64,000 nt of DNA from Xylaria sp. FL1777 (GCA_022578965.1 MU400614.1:62001-126000); one strand, 5' to 3'. Counted from the stretch's first letter, positions 24,929 to 35,838 are shown. Notes: generated by a model from the letters alone, not told the origin. Made by a program: numbers and translations.

Positions 24929-25867
24929 TTACCATTTAATGACCTTCTGAGGGAAGTACTCATCAATGAGTTCGAGGTAGTAAGGCTTGAGTTCCTCAAT
25001 ATCTGGAAGACCGTCGCTCTTGCTATATAAGTCGTACGGGTTGAATGCACGAACGGCCTCCAGCATCTTCTCGTCGTGTTCGTCCATAAACTCGCGGTAC
25101 GCGCCCTCCTTATGCCAGGGGTAGAAAGAGTGGTAGCGAATCATGGCTAGGGCCTCAGGAGGTAGATTAGACTGGTCCTTGACGACGTTGTAGAGGTACT
25201 CATCGTGGCCCCAGGACAACATGATATTGTCCAAACCGCAGCCGGGAGAGTAGATGCCGTACTTAGAGTTGTAGATAGGATCATGGATATCAGGGTTATC
25301 AGAGAAAGAGCCCGGGTAGATGATGCGCTCGTCGAAAGCACAGCCGACGGGGAACGTGTCGCCGACAACGTCCCACTGACCCTCGGATCCGTAGAAAAAT
25401 AAGAGCTTGCCCAAGTCATGAATGAGGCCGGTGAGCTGCATCCAGCGAGGCTTTCCATCTTTGCGGATTGCCTCGGCAGATTGAAGGAGATGCTGAATCT
25501 GGGACAAGCTAGTATCAGGATCGGATTCGTCGATCAGAGTATTGAGCTTCTCCATAGCTTCCCAGATGGTCATCTCATCCCGCTTCTGGAATTTAAGGTT
25601 GTTTCGCACTTTCAAGTTATAGGCGACAGTCTGTTTGGTGTGTTGCTCTTTGTAGAAGGCCTTCACCCGGTCACAGGCGTCTTCGTACTGTCTGAATTGG
25701 GTCTTGTCCTTCTCAGCGTCGAATTTGGACTCTGAGTCCCATTCCTGCTTCTGCTTCTGCTTCAGTTGATCCTTCAGAACATTGACTTTGTCAATGTTGT
25801 CTGAAGTTGCCTCGAGCTGTAGGCCATCACGGTTGGTGACATCATCAACTAAAACGCCTGGTGCCAT
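24929..25867 (-). CDS. Inositol oxygenase (myo-inositol oxygenase, MIOX)
   Basis: One intronless frame of 312 residues matches the usual fungal MIOX length. The enzyme is a cytosolic non-haem di-iron dioxygenase that cleaves myo-inositol with O2 to D-glucuronate, the first step of inositol catabolism. The variant HD-domain ligand set is present: H126 (QHLL), H150-D151 (LIHDLGK), H221 (WGHDEY), H246 (RYHSFYPWH) and D279 (NPYDLYSK). Spacing is close to that of the mammalian enzyme. The N-terminal ~70 residues are Lys/Glu/Gln-rich and less conserved. It is transcribed in the same direction as the zinc-cluster regulator just upstream, with about 680 bases between them. An inositol-uptake or regulatory link to that neighbourhood is my inference. 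Confidence 0.95.
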   Translation of the reverse strand: MAPGVLVDDVTNRDGLQLEATSDNIDKVNVLKDQLKQKQKQEWDSESKFDAEKDKTQFRQYEDACDRVKAFYKEQHTKQTVAYNLKVRNNLKFQKRDEMTIWEAMEKLNTLIDESDPDTSLSQIQHLLQSAEAIRKDGKPRWMQLTGLIHDLGKLLFFYGSEGQWDVVGDTFPVGCAFDERIIYPGSFSDNPDIHDPIYNSKYGIYSPGCGLDNIMLSWGHDEYLYNVVKDQSNLPPEALAMIRYHSFYPWHKEGAYREFMDEHDEKMLEAVRAFNPYDLYSKSDGLPDIEELKPYYLELIDEYFPQKVIKW

Positions 25868-26550
25868 TGTGGTCTATAGCTTGTGGTTTTTTTCTCTCTT
25901 TGTAGCGATTTGGGGGGGGGGCTTGATGCGAATATGCAGACTCGAGCAGCCTTTGACAGGAAGACTGATTATACTGTCAAAATGAATAGTGTTGAAGAGC
26001 TGCTGAAGTTCCTGACTTGATATAGAATTTGGATATTGAGTGTAGAGGCAATATGGTGGTGTAGGTAAACAGGCGTATAAGTGAGCTTGTGCTCCACTTG
26101 GATGCTCATGGCACAGAGGAATGGAGGTCAAATAGGGTGAAAATCGCCGACTTACACCCCCATAGTCACGAACCATTGCTTATGAAGACTCTGAAAATCC
26201 CCACTCCCTAGTATGTGGATCGAGTCTAGTTTTGGTGAAGGGTCGGATTCGTAGCATGAGAGAAAAGGCAATAATTCCCGAGTGAGCTGGTACTTTTCAC
26301 CATCTCTTGATGCTGCCAGTCACTGTTTTGCCGTTTTGTGTCTCACAGGGTGTTCCCCGGAGAGAACGGCGTTTGACATTCCACGACCTGCAGGCCTTGG
26401 ATTTGCGGAGAAAGCTTTACACTCCCGAATTAGTGCGAGGGGAAGCTGGCCTGCTTTGAAGTCCTCTAAAAAGGGCAAGTAAGGCAAACCTTTGCCGACC
26501 AATATTGCCTCGCTTATCAAGTGATTGAGGGTCCATTCTTGGGTAATCGT
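25868..26550. other. Intergenic: promoter of inositol oxygenase
   Basis: About 680 bases lie between the MIOX start and the stop of the upstream regulator. A run of ten G residues sits at about 25,913-25,922 close to the start codon. No additional gene is supported. Confidence 0.5.
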
Positions 26551-28805
26551 TCAATCATCAGCACCTGACCACCCCCATGCTTTCATCAACTGCTGCTGTA
26601 TAGCCGCCGTGGGTCGTGCATGAGCCGTCTCCGTCTTCTTGAGGAACTCAGCTAAAGCTTTCTGGTCGCTTTCTTCGCTAAAATGGTCTCCAACTAGTAG
26701 CAATGATCAGTCCGTGCCTCTTGTGATGTCAGCATGAGAAACTTACACATGGCAATGCCAATACAAGCCGTGAACATGGCTGGTGCCGTCCATTGATTGC
26801 TGATTCCAAGCCCGCATAGTTCTCGCATAAGTACCTCGATACGTTGCTTTACCCGATTAGCAACTAAATATAGTGATATTCCCATATCATTTGTGGCTCA
26901 CTGTCATTTTTGCCATCGCTGCTCGGCGATTTGTGCCTACACGAGGAATCGAAGGGTCAAATTGGACCAGAAATAGCTGGGCCAATATGTGATGTTGGAT
27001 TCCGAGAACTAATTCCAACCAGTCAGCACGGTGCAACATGTTGTCTTGCAATAAATAACCCACTATGACAACTAGACCCGTGCCAGATTTCCGGGAAAGC
27101 CCCTGCCCCAGTTCCCTCTTTATAGAAGAAGGGGTTAAACGAGGGCGGTCTCGCTTGAGTCCAGCTTTCGACCGCGTCATTTAGTTGGGTCCACCTCTGA
27201 ATAGTTAGGGGGTTATCACCGAAACAGGAATTCAGGACATCGGCGAGGAGGACGATGGCACGATTTGACCATGTATAATCGTCTGTCGGTCCTAGTGATC
27301 GATCCACAATGAAGTCGTCCAAGTTGAGTTTCACACACTGTTGAGTAAGGATAGCAATATATATTTCTTGTCGGAGTCCCACCCAGAATGATGCTGCACT
27401 CAGACTGCCTGGCATCATATACTGGTCTCCTGCATTAGCAAAGGCGTGAATGCCTAGGAGATGGCTGTAATTATCCTGCCCCGTGAGAGACCCTAATAGC
27501 TCTAGTTAACAGACAGCGTCTTCAGGAGGTTTGACTCCCATCTTACCATCCATTTCCTCGAGCATTCGAAGGATAATCGTCGCCGCAAACAAGTTTTCAT
27601 CAGCGACAGCAGACGAATGATTCATCATTGGAATAAGATGCTTGAGACATTCGTCATGATATCTGTTTGACGCCAACGGGTCAAAGCCAGTGGTATGACT
27701 GAGATGCCTTGCTGCAATGGCCAAAATCGCGTTCAAGAGAGTATGACAGTTATTAGCTCGCTCGGGCACGATTAGTTCGAAATGTTTAAGAGGATCGCAA
27801 CAGTCTAGCTATTTCTGCCGTCAGCGAATGGACTCAAACGAGTCTATTTGCCTAATGCCAGACTTGTTTCTTACAGAGATGGCTATTTTTTGGATATAAT
27901 GGCGGAACAGAATGGCATCCGTTCGGTCTTCTAGAGGTAATGCTGCAGTATCATAGAAATGCGAAGTTTGTATATTCTCATGATACGACGTAGGTGAAAT
28001 CAAGCTCTGATGTGGAGGCTGCATAGTCTGGAGGCCGTGCGCATCTGAGCCATTGCAGTGGTGCTCGGTTTGCGAGTGAGCATCATGAGTACCCACTACC
28101 ATTGGCTCCAATTTTGAGTAGAGAGTATCGTCGTCCGACGAATGTCTGTGCAGGCTGGTCTCGGTTGGTGAGTGACCTGGCTTTCTGTCTCTTGGGACAT
28201 CACCCGGCATTGAAACAGAAGTTTCCGGTGAAGCCAACTCTGGCCCATCAAGGTAACCGTCGTCGTGGCTGACGTAGAAGTGTTGTTGACATGCGTGATC
28301 ATCGGGTGAAGCTCCCGCCACCAGATATTGTGTCTCGTCCACATAGATTACTATCGGCTCCATTAGCAGCTGGCTTCCCCGTGGTAGCCGATGGATTAGG
28401 AAGCATTACATCTTTTTGGCGGCCGCAGCCATTTTTGATTCTTGTTGAACTTGATTCCTGGAAAAAGAGTTAGACCCAGTGGCTCTCTTTAGAAGCAGAG
28501 AACAGTCAAGTTACCTATACTAGACTTGAACTTGAAGGAAAGTCTACACTCGCGACCTGCGCGAACGCATCGACCGCATCTCGGAGTGTCACGATCACCT
28601 AGGCATTCCGCTGATCAATACGCTAGAACGCACTCAGAGGTGTAAATGGTATAGCACACATTTCAAGTGATGTTCACGACACGTTACGCTGTTAATCAAA
28701 GACATGGAGTCAGCAATCAAGAGCAAGATACCAATCAGAGTTTTCCCCACTACAAAGTGAAAATAAACGAAACGAATGAGGACATTTATTGTCTCTCTGA
28801 TTCAT
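26551..28805 (-). CDS. Zn(II)2Cys6 transcription factor, ARCA-like
   Basis: Ten exons join in phase: 28,805-28,732, 28,688-28,660, 28,598-28,515, 28,457-28,410, 28,350-27,875, 27,808-27,547, 27,492-27,064, 27,008-26,902, 26,846-26,747 and 26,693-26,551, giving 583 residues. The first three exons assemble a perfect C-x2-C-x6-C-x6-C-x2-C-x6-C zinc cluster (C25, C28, C35, C42, C45, C52), split by two introns. A basic linker and the YVDETQYLV segment follow. The C-terminal half is the fungal-specific regulatory domain, with LLNAILAIAARHLSHTTGFD, YHDECLKHLIPMM, LGIHAFANAGDQ, NPFFYKE and AWGW. It should be a nuclear DNA-binding regulator. Its promoter is shared with the divergent sugar transporter. 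The start is uncertain because the frame stays open upstream of 28,805. The first intron as drawn is only 43 bases, so exon 1 is the weakest part. Confidence 0.85.
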
Positions 28806-29947
28806 TTCCCCTTCAGCATTGACATATGGGCAGTGATAATCTAGGCACGTCCTCCAGACGATAGATCTTTATCGCAGGAGCAAGCTGTAGGGGGGGAATA
28901 AAGCGACGTAGTGTTTGGGGACATACCATGGTGTGGCTAATAACCCGGTGTGATTGGATGAGGGCATTCGCAACAGCGTCAATCAAGCGCAGTGTGGGCT
29001 GAGGCGTCACTGTATTATCATTTCTTCTCCAAAGAAAGGTACATACTCCAACGGTTCGAGGTGCCTTTCTAGACTAGAGAGGGACATGGACAAGACCGGC
29101 GAAAAGAGTTTGAGAGCTAAGGGGGCCCCCAGGTTTTGTTAGGGGTTATGGGGCACGCCGTATACCAATCTTTTGCCTGGCACATGCCGATGAAATTAAC
29201 ACTGAGCGTCATGTGGTCACTCCCAAGATAGGATAGACTTTGGTCGGGAGCATGTATGAGCAGGGAGACTGGTCCAACGACGAACACGTGTGTGTGCAGT
29301 AAAGTAGCAGGGACTTACCTACAGTATACTACACTAAATCTAATTCTTCTCTCCGTCCGTCCCTCGAGTTGAGATTGAGTCGACCATCTTGGAACCTTGG
29401 CGCGGTGGAGTGGAGTGCAGATGTAAGATCTACACTGACTAGTTTACGCTGACTGGCGTCGCTACAGTCCGGGTTAGTCCCGGTCTGTCCGGGTCCTGGT
29501 CGATGTCCAGCCAAGAAAACGACATCGTGACCAGCTAGCCGGTTCGGATTTGCAAAGCCGAGTCACTACCGAGTTCTTTTGTCCCTCGCTTCTGCTCTCC
29601 CCAATATTCTTCTTCCCCGCAAAACCCCACTGGAGTGTGAGGAACGGAGCACTGGAATGGGGATGGCGAGAACAAGGATACCTCGGCGACTCGACGAATC
29701 AGCGAAGAGCAATTCATTTTTTGCATCGCACTCGTCCGTGGGAGGTTCTTGGAAGGTAACCAGGTTCTTTTCTGATCGACTCGTCGTTTGTAAACCTCAC
29801 TCAGTATTTTGTTTGGTGAATTATCGTGATCTGACGGTGTCTCTAAGGCCCCTGCTGAATCACGCTCTCGATCCATTGGAACGGTAGCCAACCTACAATA
29901 AATACACCCTAAGCTATACGGTAGCAGTCTACTAGGCGTCAGACACG
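28806..29947. promoter_or_regulatory. Shared divergent promoter of regulator and sugar transporter
   Basis: About 1.14 kb lies between the divergent start codons. It contains three evenly spaced CCGG-centred elements at 29,468-29,493 (separate entry) and a TATA-like AATAAATA near 29,898, about 50 bases before the transporter start. Short open frames at 29,550-29,890 overlap on both strands and have no recognisable content, so I do not call them genes. Control of the transporter by the adjacent regulator is inference. Confidence 0.55.
29466..29497. promoter_or_regulatory. Three phased CCGG elements
   Basis: TCCGGG (29,468-29,473), TCCCGG (29,478-29,483) and TCCGGG (29,488-29,493) lie exactly ten bases apart, so they fall on one face of the helix. 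CGG/CCG half-sites are the usual targets of Zn(II)2Cys6 regulators. Their position between the regulator and transporter genes makes them candidate operators. This is pattern-based only. Confidence 0.4.
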
Positions 29948-32172
29948 ATGGCGGCGGGTACAGAGGAGAATAATTTCAGTCCTTCTGTTGACAACGATGA
30001 AAAGCCGTCCCCAGTCCAGCAGGCCCCTAGGCTCACCAATGAACACATGGTCAACGATGGGCTCGACGAGAAGAGCGATATGAATGATCTGATTCGCAAT
30101 GCTCGTTTGGCTACCGAGAAGGAGCATAATATGACCCTACTGCAGGGCATTAAGCTTTACCCCAAAGCCATTGGATGGAGCATCCTCATTTCCACGTGCA
30201 TTGTCATGGAGGGTTATGATGTGGCACTCATCAACAACTTCTACGGTAATTCGTCGTTCAACAGGAAATATGGAGAGCCCTACATAAACAGTCAGGGCGT
30301 GACGGAATACCAGGTCTCAGCAGCTTGGCAAGCGGGATTGAGCAACGGTGCTGTCGTGGTAAGTTGAACAACGCGTCCTTTTGGAATTCCAGGTTCCTTG
30401 GCTTTGTCGTCTCTGCACTTTGCAGCCAAATAAATATTTCGTCGGCCTCATGCCATGGCCTGGTCACATTAATTTTCCAACAAGAGTTCATGACGCTGAC
30501 CGTGCACAATAACCATGATAGGGCGAGATCCTTGGTTTGATGATCAACGGATATGTATCTGAGCGGTTTGGGTACCGTTACACGATCATTAGTTGCCTGA
30601 CACTGGTCACCGGCTTCATAGCCATTTTTTTCACAGCACAGTCCGTCATACATCTCCAAGTAGCCGAAATCCTTTGTGGAATCCCGTGGGGAGTCTTTCA
30701 AACCCTCACTATCACCTATGCTTCTGAGGTCTGCCCCGTTGCGCTTCGTGGGTATTTGACTACATACATCAACGCCTGCTGGGGTTTTGGACAGCTTATC
30801 GGCATCGGCGCCATTGTCGGGAATAGTTGGAGACATGACGAATGGGCATATCGAATTGTGAGTCTACGTGTAGTCTCTTGAAATACCATGACGTGCTAAC
30901 AGCTGCTGTAGCCGTATGCACTTCAATGGATCTGGCCGGTGCCTCTTATCATCGGAATCTTCCTCGCTCCCGAAAGTCCGTGGTGGCAGGTTCGTCACGG
31001 TCGATTGGATGAGGCCAAGAAATCGCTGCTTCGCCTGACGAGCCTGGATCGAGAGACAGATTTCGACGCTGATGAAACGATTGCGATGATGGCGCACACC
31101 ACCGCACTGGAAGCCCAGGTTCGTGCAATATCTATGGTCGTAGTATTTAGCATTAGCTAATTTGTTGCAGATTACCAAGGGCGCTAGTTATTGGGACTGC
31201 TTTAAAGGTGTTGATCTACGCCGCACTGAGGTGAGCTGAGGTTATAGAGCCTTCGATGATACCTCTCCAGGCTAATCTCCCTTAGATTGTATGTGCTTGC
31301 TGGGCAATCCAAAACCTCAGCGGGAATTCCTTCTCGAACTTCTCGACCTATTTCCTCCAGCAGGCAGGACTGAGCGAAAGCAAAGCCTACTACTTTGCCC
31401 TCGGCCAGTATGCCATCAATAGCGTTGGGGTATTAGGAGCCTGGGCGTTGATCACACTTGGGTTTGGACGGAGGTAGGTCAACCATGACTCATTTGTAAG
31501 CATCCAGTGTTAACGGCTTCCTAGGACTCTGTATATTTCTGGGCTCGCGGTGCTTTTCGTAATCCTCCTCATCCTTGGCTTCCTTGGACTTGCTCGGGAT
31601 AGGAATGCGGCTTCACTGGCCACCGGGTCTATTCTGCTGGTCTGGGCCTTGATTTATCAGTTGACCGTTGGCACTGTATGTTACTCGTTGGTCGCAGAGC
31701 TCTCCACCAGGCGTTTACAGATTAAGACTGTTGTGCTCGGGCGTATTCTTTAGTAGGTCCTACACTTCGTCTTGAGAGAAAACATCAGTCTGACCTGGAA
31801 TAGCAACATCGTGGGTATCGTGGCCGGCGTTATTACGCCGTACATGCTCAATCCCACCGCATGGAATTGGGGCAACTATGCTGGCTTTTTCTGGGTAAGT
31901 GAACTAATAGTGTCAATGTGTGAACTTTGGCCTAACTGTTTGTCTAGGCTGGATCTTGCTTCCTTTGCTTGATCTACACGTACTTCCGTGTTCCGGAGCC
32001 TGCTGGACGTACCTTTGCAGAACTGGACATGCTTTTCGAAAAAGGCGTCAGCGCTCGAAAGTTCGCCTCCACCAAGGTTGACGTGTTTGCCGAGCAGATC
32101 GAAGGTGATGCGATGGATCAATATAGAGATCAAATCGTCATCTCCCACGTCGAGCATGAGAAGATGAGGTAA
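29948..32172 (+). CDS. MFS sugar (alpha-glucoside/maltose permease-like) transporter
   Basis: Eight exons join in phase: 29,948-30,358, 30,522-30,857, 30,912-31,118, 31,171-31,230, 31,286-31,473, 31,525-31,752, 31,804-31,894 and 31,948-32,172, giving 581 residues. It belongs to the plasma-membrane sugar porter family. The protein has an acidic cytosolic N-terminus of about 75 residues, then [14 protein letters not shown] in helix 1, ERFGYR after helix 2, [13 protein letters not shown] at the end of helix 6, LGFGRR and NPTAWNW near helix 11. The pattern is closest to fungal maltose/alpha-glucoside:H+ symporters, but the substrate cannot be fixed from sequence. Its position beside inositol oxygenase leaves inositol, a uronate or a glycoside possible. 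The first intron (163 bases) is longer than the rest. The intron at 31,753-31,803 splits a Tyr codon and removes an in-frame stop. Confidence 0.92.
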
Positions 32173-32788
32173 GAGGTCGAGACTTTTCTCTAGGGTTCTC
32201 TATGAAAAGCGAACGAAGGTCAGGCGAATTTTAAGAACAATAGGGACCATGAGATCTGTATGGGGTATCTGTACGTCGTACTTTGTAGCTTAATACCCAT
32301 GGGGGCCCTTTGTCCATTCTCGCATCATCGAGATCTATTTGCCCACGATCGCAATCGAACTTGGGAAGAGAACATCCTCCAATCACAACAGTGCCAGTGA
32401 CCTAGAGCCCGCAGGGTTTAAGACGACGATATATCCTGTAAAGAGACGGTTTCCCTAGATAGAAAAAAGCCCTTCGCCAGATGAATGCACATTGTACCAA
32501 GGTTCTATCACCATGTCCCATATTATCCGCTCCCTCAACGCCCCCTCTTGTAGGGTATCTGCAATAATCCGGACTTTGCAAGGTAGGGCTGGCTACCTAC
32601 CTGCACACGCAACGTGGTGCAATGTGGGGTGTGAGGGATCACTCCCGATACCTACTACCGGTCTCTCAGTGAAGATTGCTAGTTCAAGACTCCGCCTCAA
32701 AAAGCATTGCTTTCGTCCCAAATCTTTTCACGCTGTAGCATAATCCTTCTCATCAAGCACATATATACCTACGTGCAGATCAGTCACG
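32173..32788. other. Intergenic between transporter and lyase genes
   Basis: About 615 bases hold the transporter 3' end and the promoter of the next gene. CATATATATAC near 32,760, about 30 bases before the next start, could serve as a TATA element. I see no other gene. Confidence 0.5.
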
Positions 32789-33588
32789 ATGGACGGTGCT
32801 CAGTCCCAAGCCGGCCAGGCAGCGGTCTTAGATCTAGAGAAGGTGAATTCTGTTCGGGTCCTCTTTTGTCGAATGTCAGGAGAAGTGATTGGCTGTTCCC
32901 GGTTCGGTCCGGACACATACCCCAACAATCCTCACCATCATTCAGTGTACGAGTGGACTAACTAGCTAACCCTGAATATGACAGTGGCCAACGGCACGAA
33001 ATTTAGTGAAGCGATGCAGCGAGTTCTTTGCTGAAGTCGAGGACCTGTAAGTCAACTGTCTAACTGCCTCCCATCTTACGGTAAGCATTATCATCACCAG
33101 AGCTAACATTACATCATCGAAGTACACCCGGCAAAGAACTCGAGGAGAGGCTGAACAAGGATTACGGACCAGGCAATCCATATTACGAGGACCTGTGTGG
33201 TCTCGTACGCCAGGGGCTTAAGGAGGGATGGGTCGCGGAAACCGAACTGGGCCACGGGAGGATGTACCGACGGGGTAAGATCGCGGTGCCGAGCACCGAG
33301 ACGCGCTTCTTCAGCATCACCACAGTCTACATGGAGAGCGAGGACGTCTTCTCGGGGCAGTATCATGCACATCCGTACGGAGAAATTAATTGTGTCGTCC
33401 AGGTCGACGACACGGCCGAGCTGGAAGGCATGAATGGCTGGCGGGGTGCTGGGTGGACGTCGCCAGGTCCGGGCACACACCACTACCCTCGTGTTCGCAA
33501 AGGCGCGCTCGTCGCACTGTTCTTCTTGCCTGCCGGACGTATCTCGTATAAGGCGACACCGGATATGAAACAGCCTCTTAGTGTCTGA
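32789..33588 (+). CDS. PnbB-like p-hydroxylaminobenzoate lyase (DUF4863 family)
   Basis: Three exons, 32,789-32,842, 32,985-33,046 and 33,123-33,588, give 193 residues. The C-terminal half has the small beta-barrel signature QYHAHPYGEIN (H120, H122, E126), followed by NGWRGAGWTSPGPGTHHYP and ALVALFFLPAGRISY. I recognise this as the 4-hydroxylaminobenzoate lyase (PnbB) family. Bacterial members convert 4-hydroxylaminobenzoate to protocatechuate and ammonium in nitrobenzoate degradation. The HxH...E set would suit a metal site, as in cupins. The native substrate of fungal homologues is not established. The gene follows the transporter in the same direction and may belong to the same catabolic neighbourhood. 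Family assignment is from motif memory, without a search. Confidence 0.75.
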
Positions 33589-34160
33589 GAGAATGCGCTA
33601 TCTGCAGGTTGGTATGGTGGTTTGATCGTACATTAGAAGGAATGGAACGGAATAGCCACCGCGAGCAATGACTTTGGTAGTTCCTTGCAATTAGTGTATA
33701 GCTGTTGATAGGTAACAAGTATTGTACAAGTCTTGACTGCTCTCCCTCGAAAGGGACGAGTCTGTGACATCTCCCACTCTGTCGTAGATCGCATCGAACC
33801 GGATGAAATGCAACGACACGGCTATCTCTGATGGGGTTCGAACAAGCTGAATTGATGAACAGCATCCCGTGATCTCTCAGGGGAGCGATCACTCTAAATT
33901 CGAACAACCATGCAGTTTCTCACCAAGCCGTGACAACCCCATCGGGACTAAAGTGGCTGAGCGGATATCATTGAGAAATAGAATACCGCAGTATGAACGG
34001 CTAAGACTATAATGGTGCGGAGTTTCTTCGGTCGTATCATCGTTGTCGTTGTCGTTCTCATCGTCGTCGTCGACAAAACCTGCAGGTTCTTGGTCCTCCA
34101 GCTTCATCCATCATCCATTCCAACTCGCCTGCGCGAATGCGCTCTGGTTTTGCGCAACAA
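33589..34160. other. Intergenic between lyase and PET117
   Basis: About 570 bases lie between two converging genes. The stretch at 34,036-34,073 is a TCGTTGTCGTT-type trinucleotide run. It creates overlapping low-complexity open frames on both strands that I do not regard as genes. Confidence 0.5.
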
Positions 34161-34516
34161 TTACCGGTTTGGCAATACCTTGTCGGGTATATCGATTGCT
34201 GACTGTGACACAGTCTGACCCTTCTTATACTCTTCCTCCAACGCCTTCTGCATGTCGAAGTCGAGTTGTCGTTCCCGTTTTATCCGCTGTTGTTCCATAT
34301 CGCGGACAACGCCTTGGTGCATGGCCTTGATGCGCGCAGAAGCGTTAGAAATACTCTCGCCAACGGGGAGACCGTGAAACAGAGTCTCATGTAAGTCAAC
34401 CAGACGTAGCGCACACACACCTCTTTTTCGAATTTCTGCTGGAAGTGGACGAACACCACGGTACTTGCCGCGAACAGCGAGGTGCTCAGCAGGGTGAGCT
34501 TTGAAGCGCGAGACAT
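34161..34516 (-). CDS. PET117: Cytochrome c oxidase assembly protein PET117
   Basis: Two exons, 34,516-34,421 and 34,325-34,161, encode 86 residues. The start MSRASKLTLLSTS leads into a single membrane segment (about residues 7-22). HQGVVRDMEQQRIKRERQ and LDFDMQKALEEEYKKGQT follow, the conserved core of the Pet117 family. Pet117 is a small mitochondrial inner-membrane protein needed for complex IV assembly; in yeast it works with Pet191 and the Cox15 haem A synthase. The intron (95 bases) falls just after the membrane segment. The upstream in-frame ATG 45 bases earlier is rejected because family members start at MSR. Its promoter is shared with the V-ATPase subunit G gene. Confidence 0.92.
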
Positions 34517-35009
34517 GATAGACAGCCGAGCGATCGACGACGGATAGATAGATTGATGCAAAGGGGGAAGAAGGGGTATGTAGAAGCTCTCCTGGCTGGT
34601 ATCCTCTTGTTCTCTCAGCGGCTAAATTAGCGACGTCGGGATAAATTCCAATCCTCCCAAGGAAAATAAAAACAAAGTGACCCTCACAGCCCTAGGCTTC
34701 TACTGTATACTGCGTAGGTAGTTCTGTCGCTCCCCAGCCAGTCGCTGGGGCATACCTGGTTAGTGGGTTCTAGTCCGCTGTAGGAGTACCTATTTAGGTA
34801 CCTAGCTAGGTACTGAGTATACATCACATCTCCCACTTGACGTCCTACATGCCGAGCTTCTCTACCCTACGTCAACCATTCTATTTACCAACACCAATTC
34901 CTCCTCTTGTTCTCATCATTTCAACCGCCGGTGCCCTATCACTGAAATACGGTTAATATATTGCATAGACGATAGCCACTCGCCGAAACCCCGCTTATAA
35001 GCCTCCAGA
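34517..35009. promoter_or_regulatory. Divergent promoter of PET117 and V-ATPase G
   Basis: Just under 500 bases separate two start codons on opposite strands. AGGTACCTAGCTAGGTAC at 34,796-34,813 is an instance of an element seen at two other promoters in this window. Pyrimidine-rich sequence at 34,900-34,930 precedes the V-ATPase start. Confidence 0.5.
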
Positions 35010-35838
35010 ATGGTATGCCTACAACCATTTCCCAGAGTGCAATGGAATAGAGATCGCTAACAATGCATCAACTCTAGTCAGCTCAGAATTCGGCAGGCAT
35101 CCAGACCTTGCTTGACGTACGACGAACTCGCTTTTTTTTTCTTTTTTTTCTCGTGCTATATGGTTCTTCCTTGGTCTATTTCTAAGAATATATATATATT
35201 CGGCTGATAGAACTAATCCATCCTTCGCTGTAGGCAGAGAGGGAAGCCTCCAAGATTGTCCAGAAAGGTACGCTCAGCCTCGATGGGGAGGTGGGGTTAC
35301 TGACATTGAACAGCTCGCGAACGTATGTTCAATATCATCGACAGAAGCTCCTTCTGCCTTGGGACACCTAACGCCATACACTAGAAACAACTGACTAACC
35401 CAGAATCCCCTCCTACGGACAGTCCGAACGAAACGTGTACGCGAAGCGCGCGATGAAGCCAAGAAGGAGATAGACGCCTACCGCAAGGCGAAAGAGGAAG
35501 AGTTCAGGAAGTTTGAAGCCGAGGTGAGCAGTATTTCATTGCCTCTGCTCCCCTGCTACAAACCACGGCTTCTCAGATCTACACCTTGAAGTGGCTATCG
35601 GAGTCGGAAGACAGAAGTTACAGCAGCCGCGCCGCAATTTGGCCAGTTATGTACTGACATATAGGTTCATTGATAGCACACTAAAGGCAACAAGCAAGCC
35701 GAGGACGAGGCTAATAAGGAGGCCGACGAGAAGATTAAGGAGATCCAAGCCTCCGGCAAGAAGAACCAGACTGTGGTTGTTACAGACCTGCTAAAAGGCG
35801 TTTTGGATGTGCGGCCCGTCCCTCCTTCTGCAGCGTAG
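35010..35838 (+). CDS. VMA10: V-type H+-ATPase subunit G
   Basis: Six exons encode 115 residues: 35,010-35,012 (only the ATG), 35,078-35,116, 35,234-35,267, 35,314-35,322, 35,423-35,523 and 35,677-35,838. The protein reads MSAQNSAGIQTLLDAEREA, then KIVQKARE, RTKRVREARDEAKKEI and KEEEFRKFEAEHTKGN, typical of subunit G. This subunit forms a peripheral stalk of the vacuolar proton pump with subunit E. The whole chain is a charged coiled coil and the length matches the family. Exon 1 is the start codon alone, and exon 4 is a 9-base micro-exon supplying Ala-Arg-Glu. Without that micro-exon the conserved KARExRTKRV segment cannot be made. Confidence 0.93.

Noticed and set aside
29550..29891. Overlapping ~100-118-codon frames on both strands in the regulator/transporter promoter
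   Set aside because: Neither product is recognisable and they overlap each other. The region fits a 5' untranslated/promoter sequence.
31740..31803. Apparent nonsense codon in the sugar transporter suggesting a pseudogene
   Set aside because: A standard 51-base intron (GTAGGT...AATAG) removes it, splitting a Tyr codon and restoring the [11 protein letters not shown] segment.
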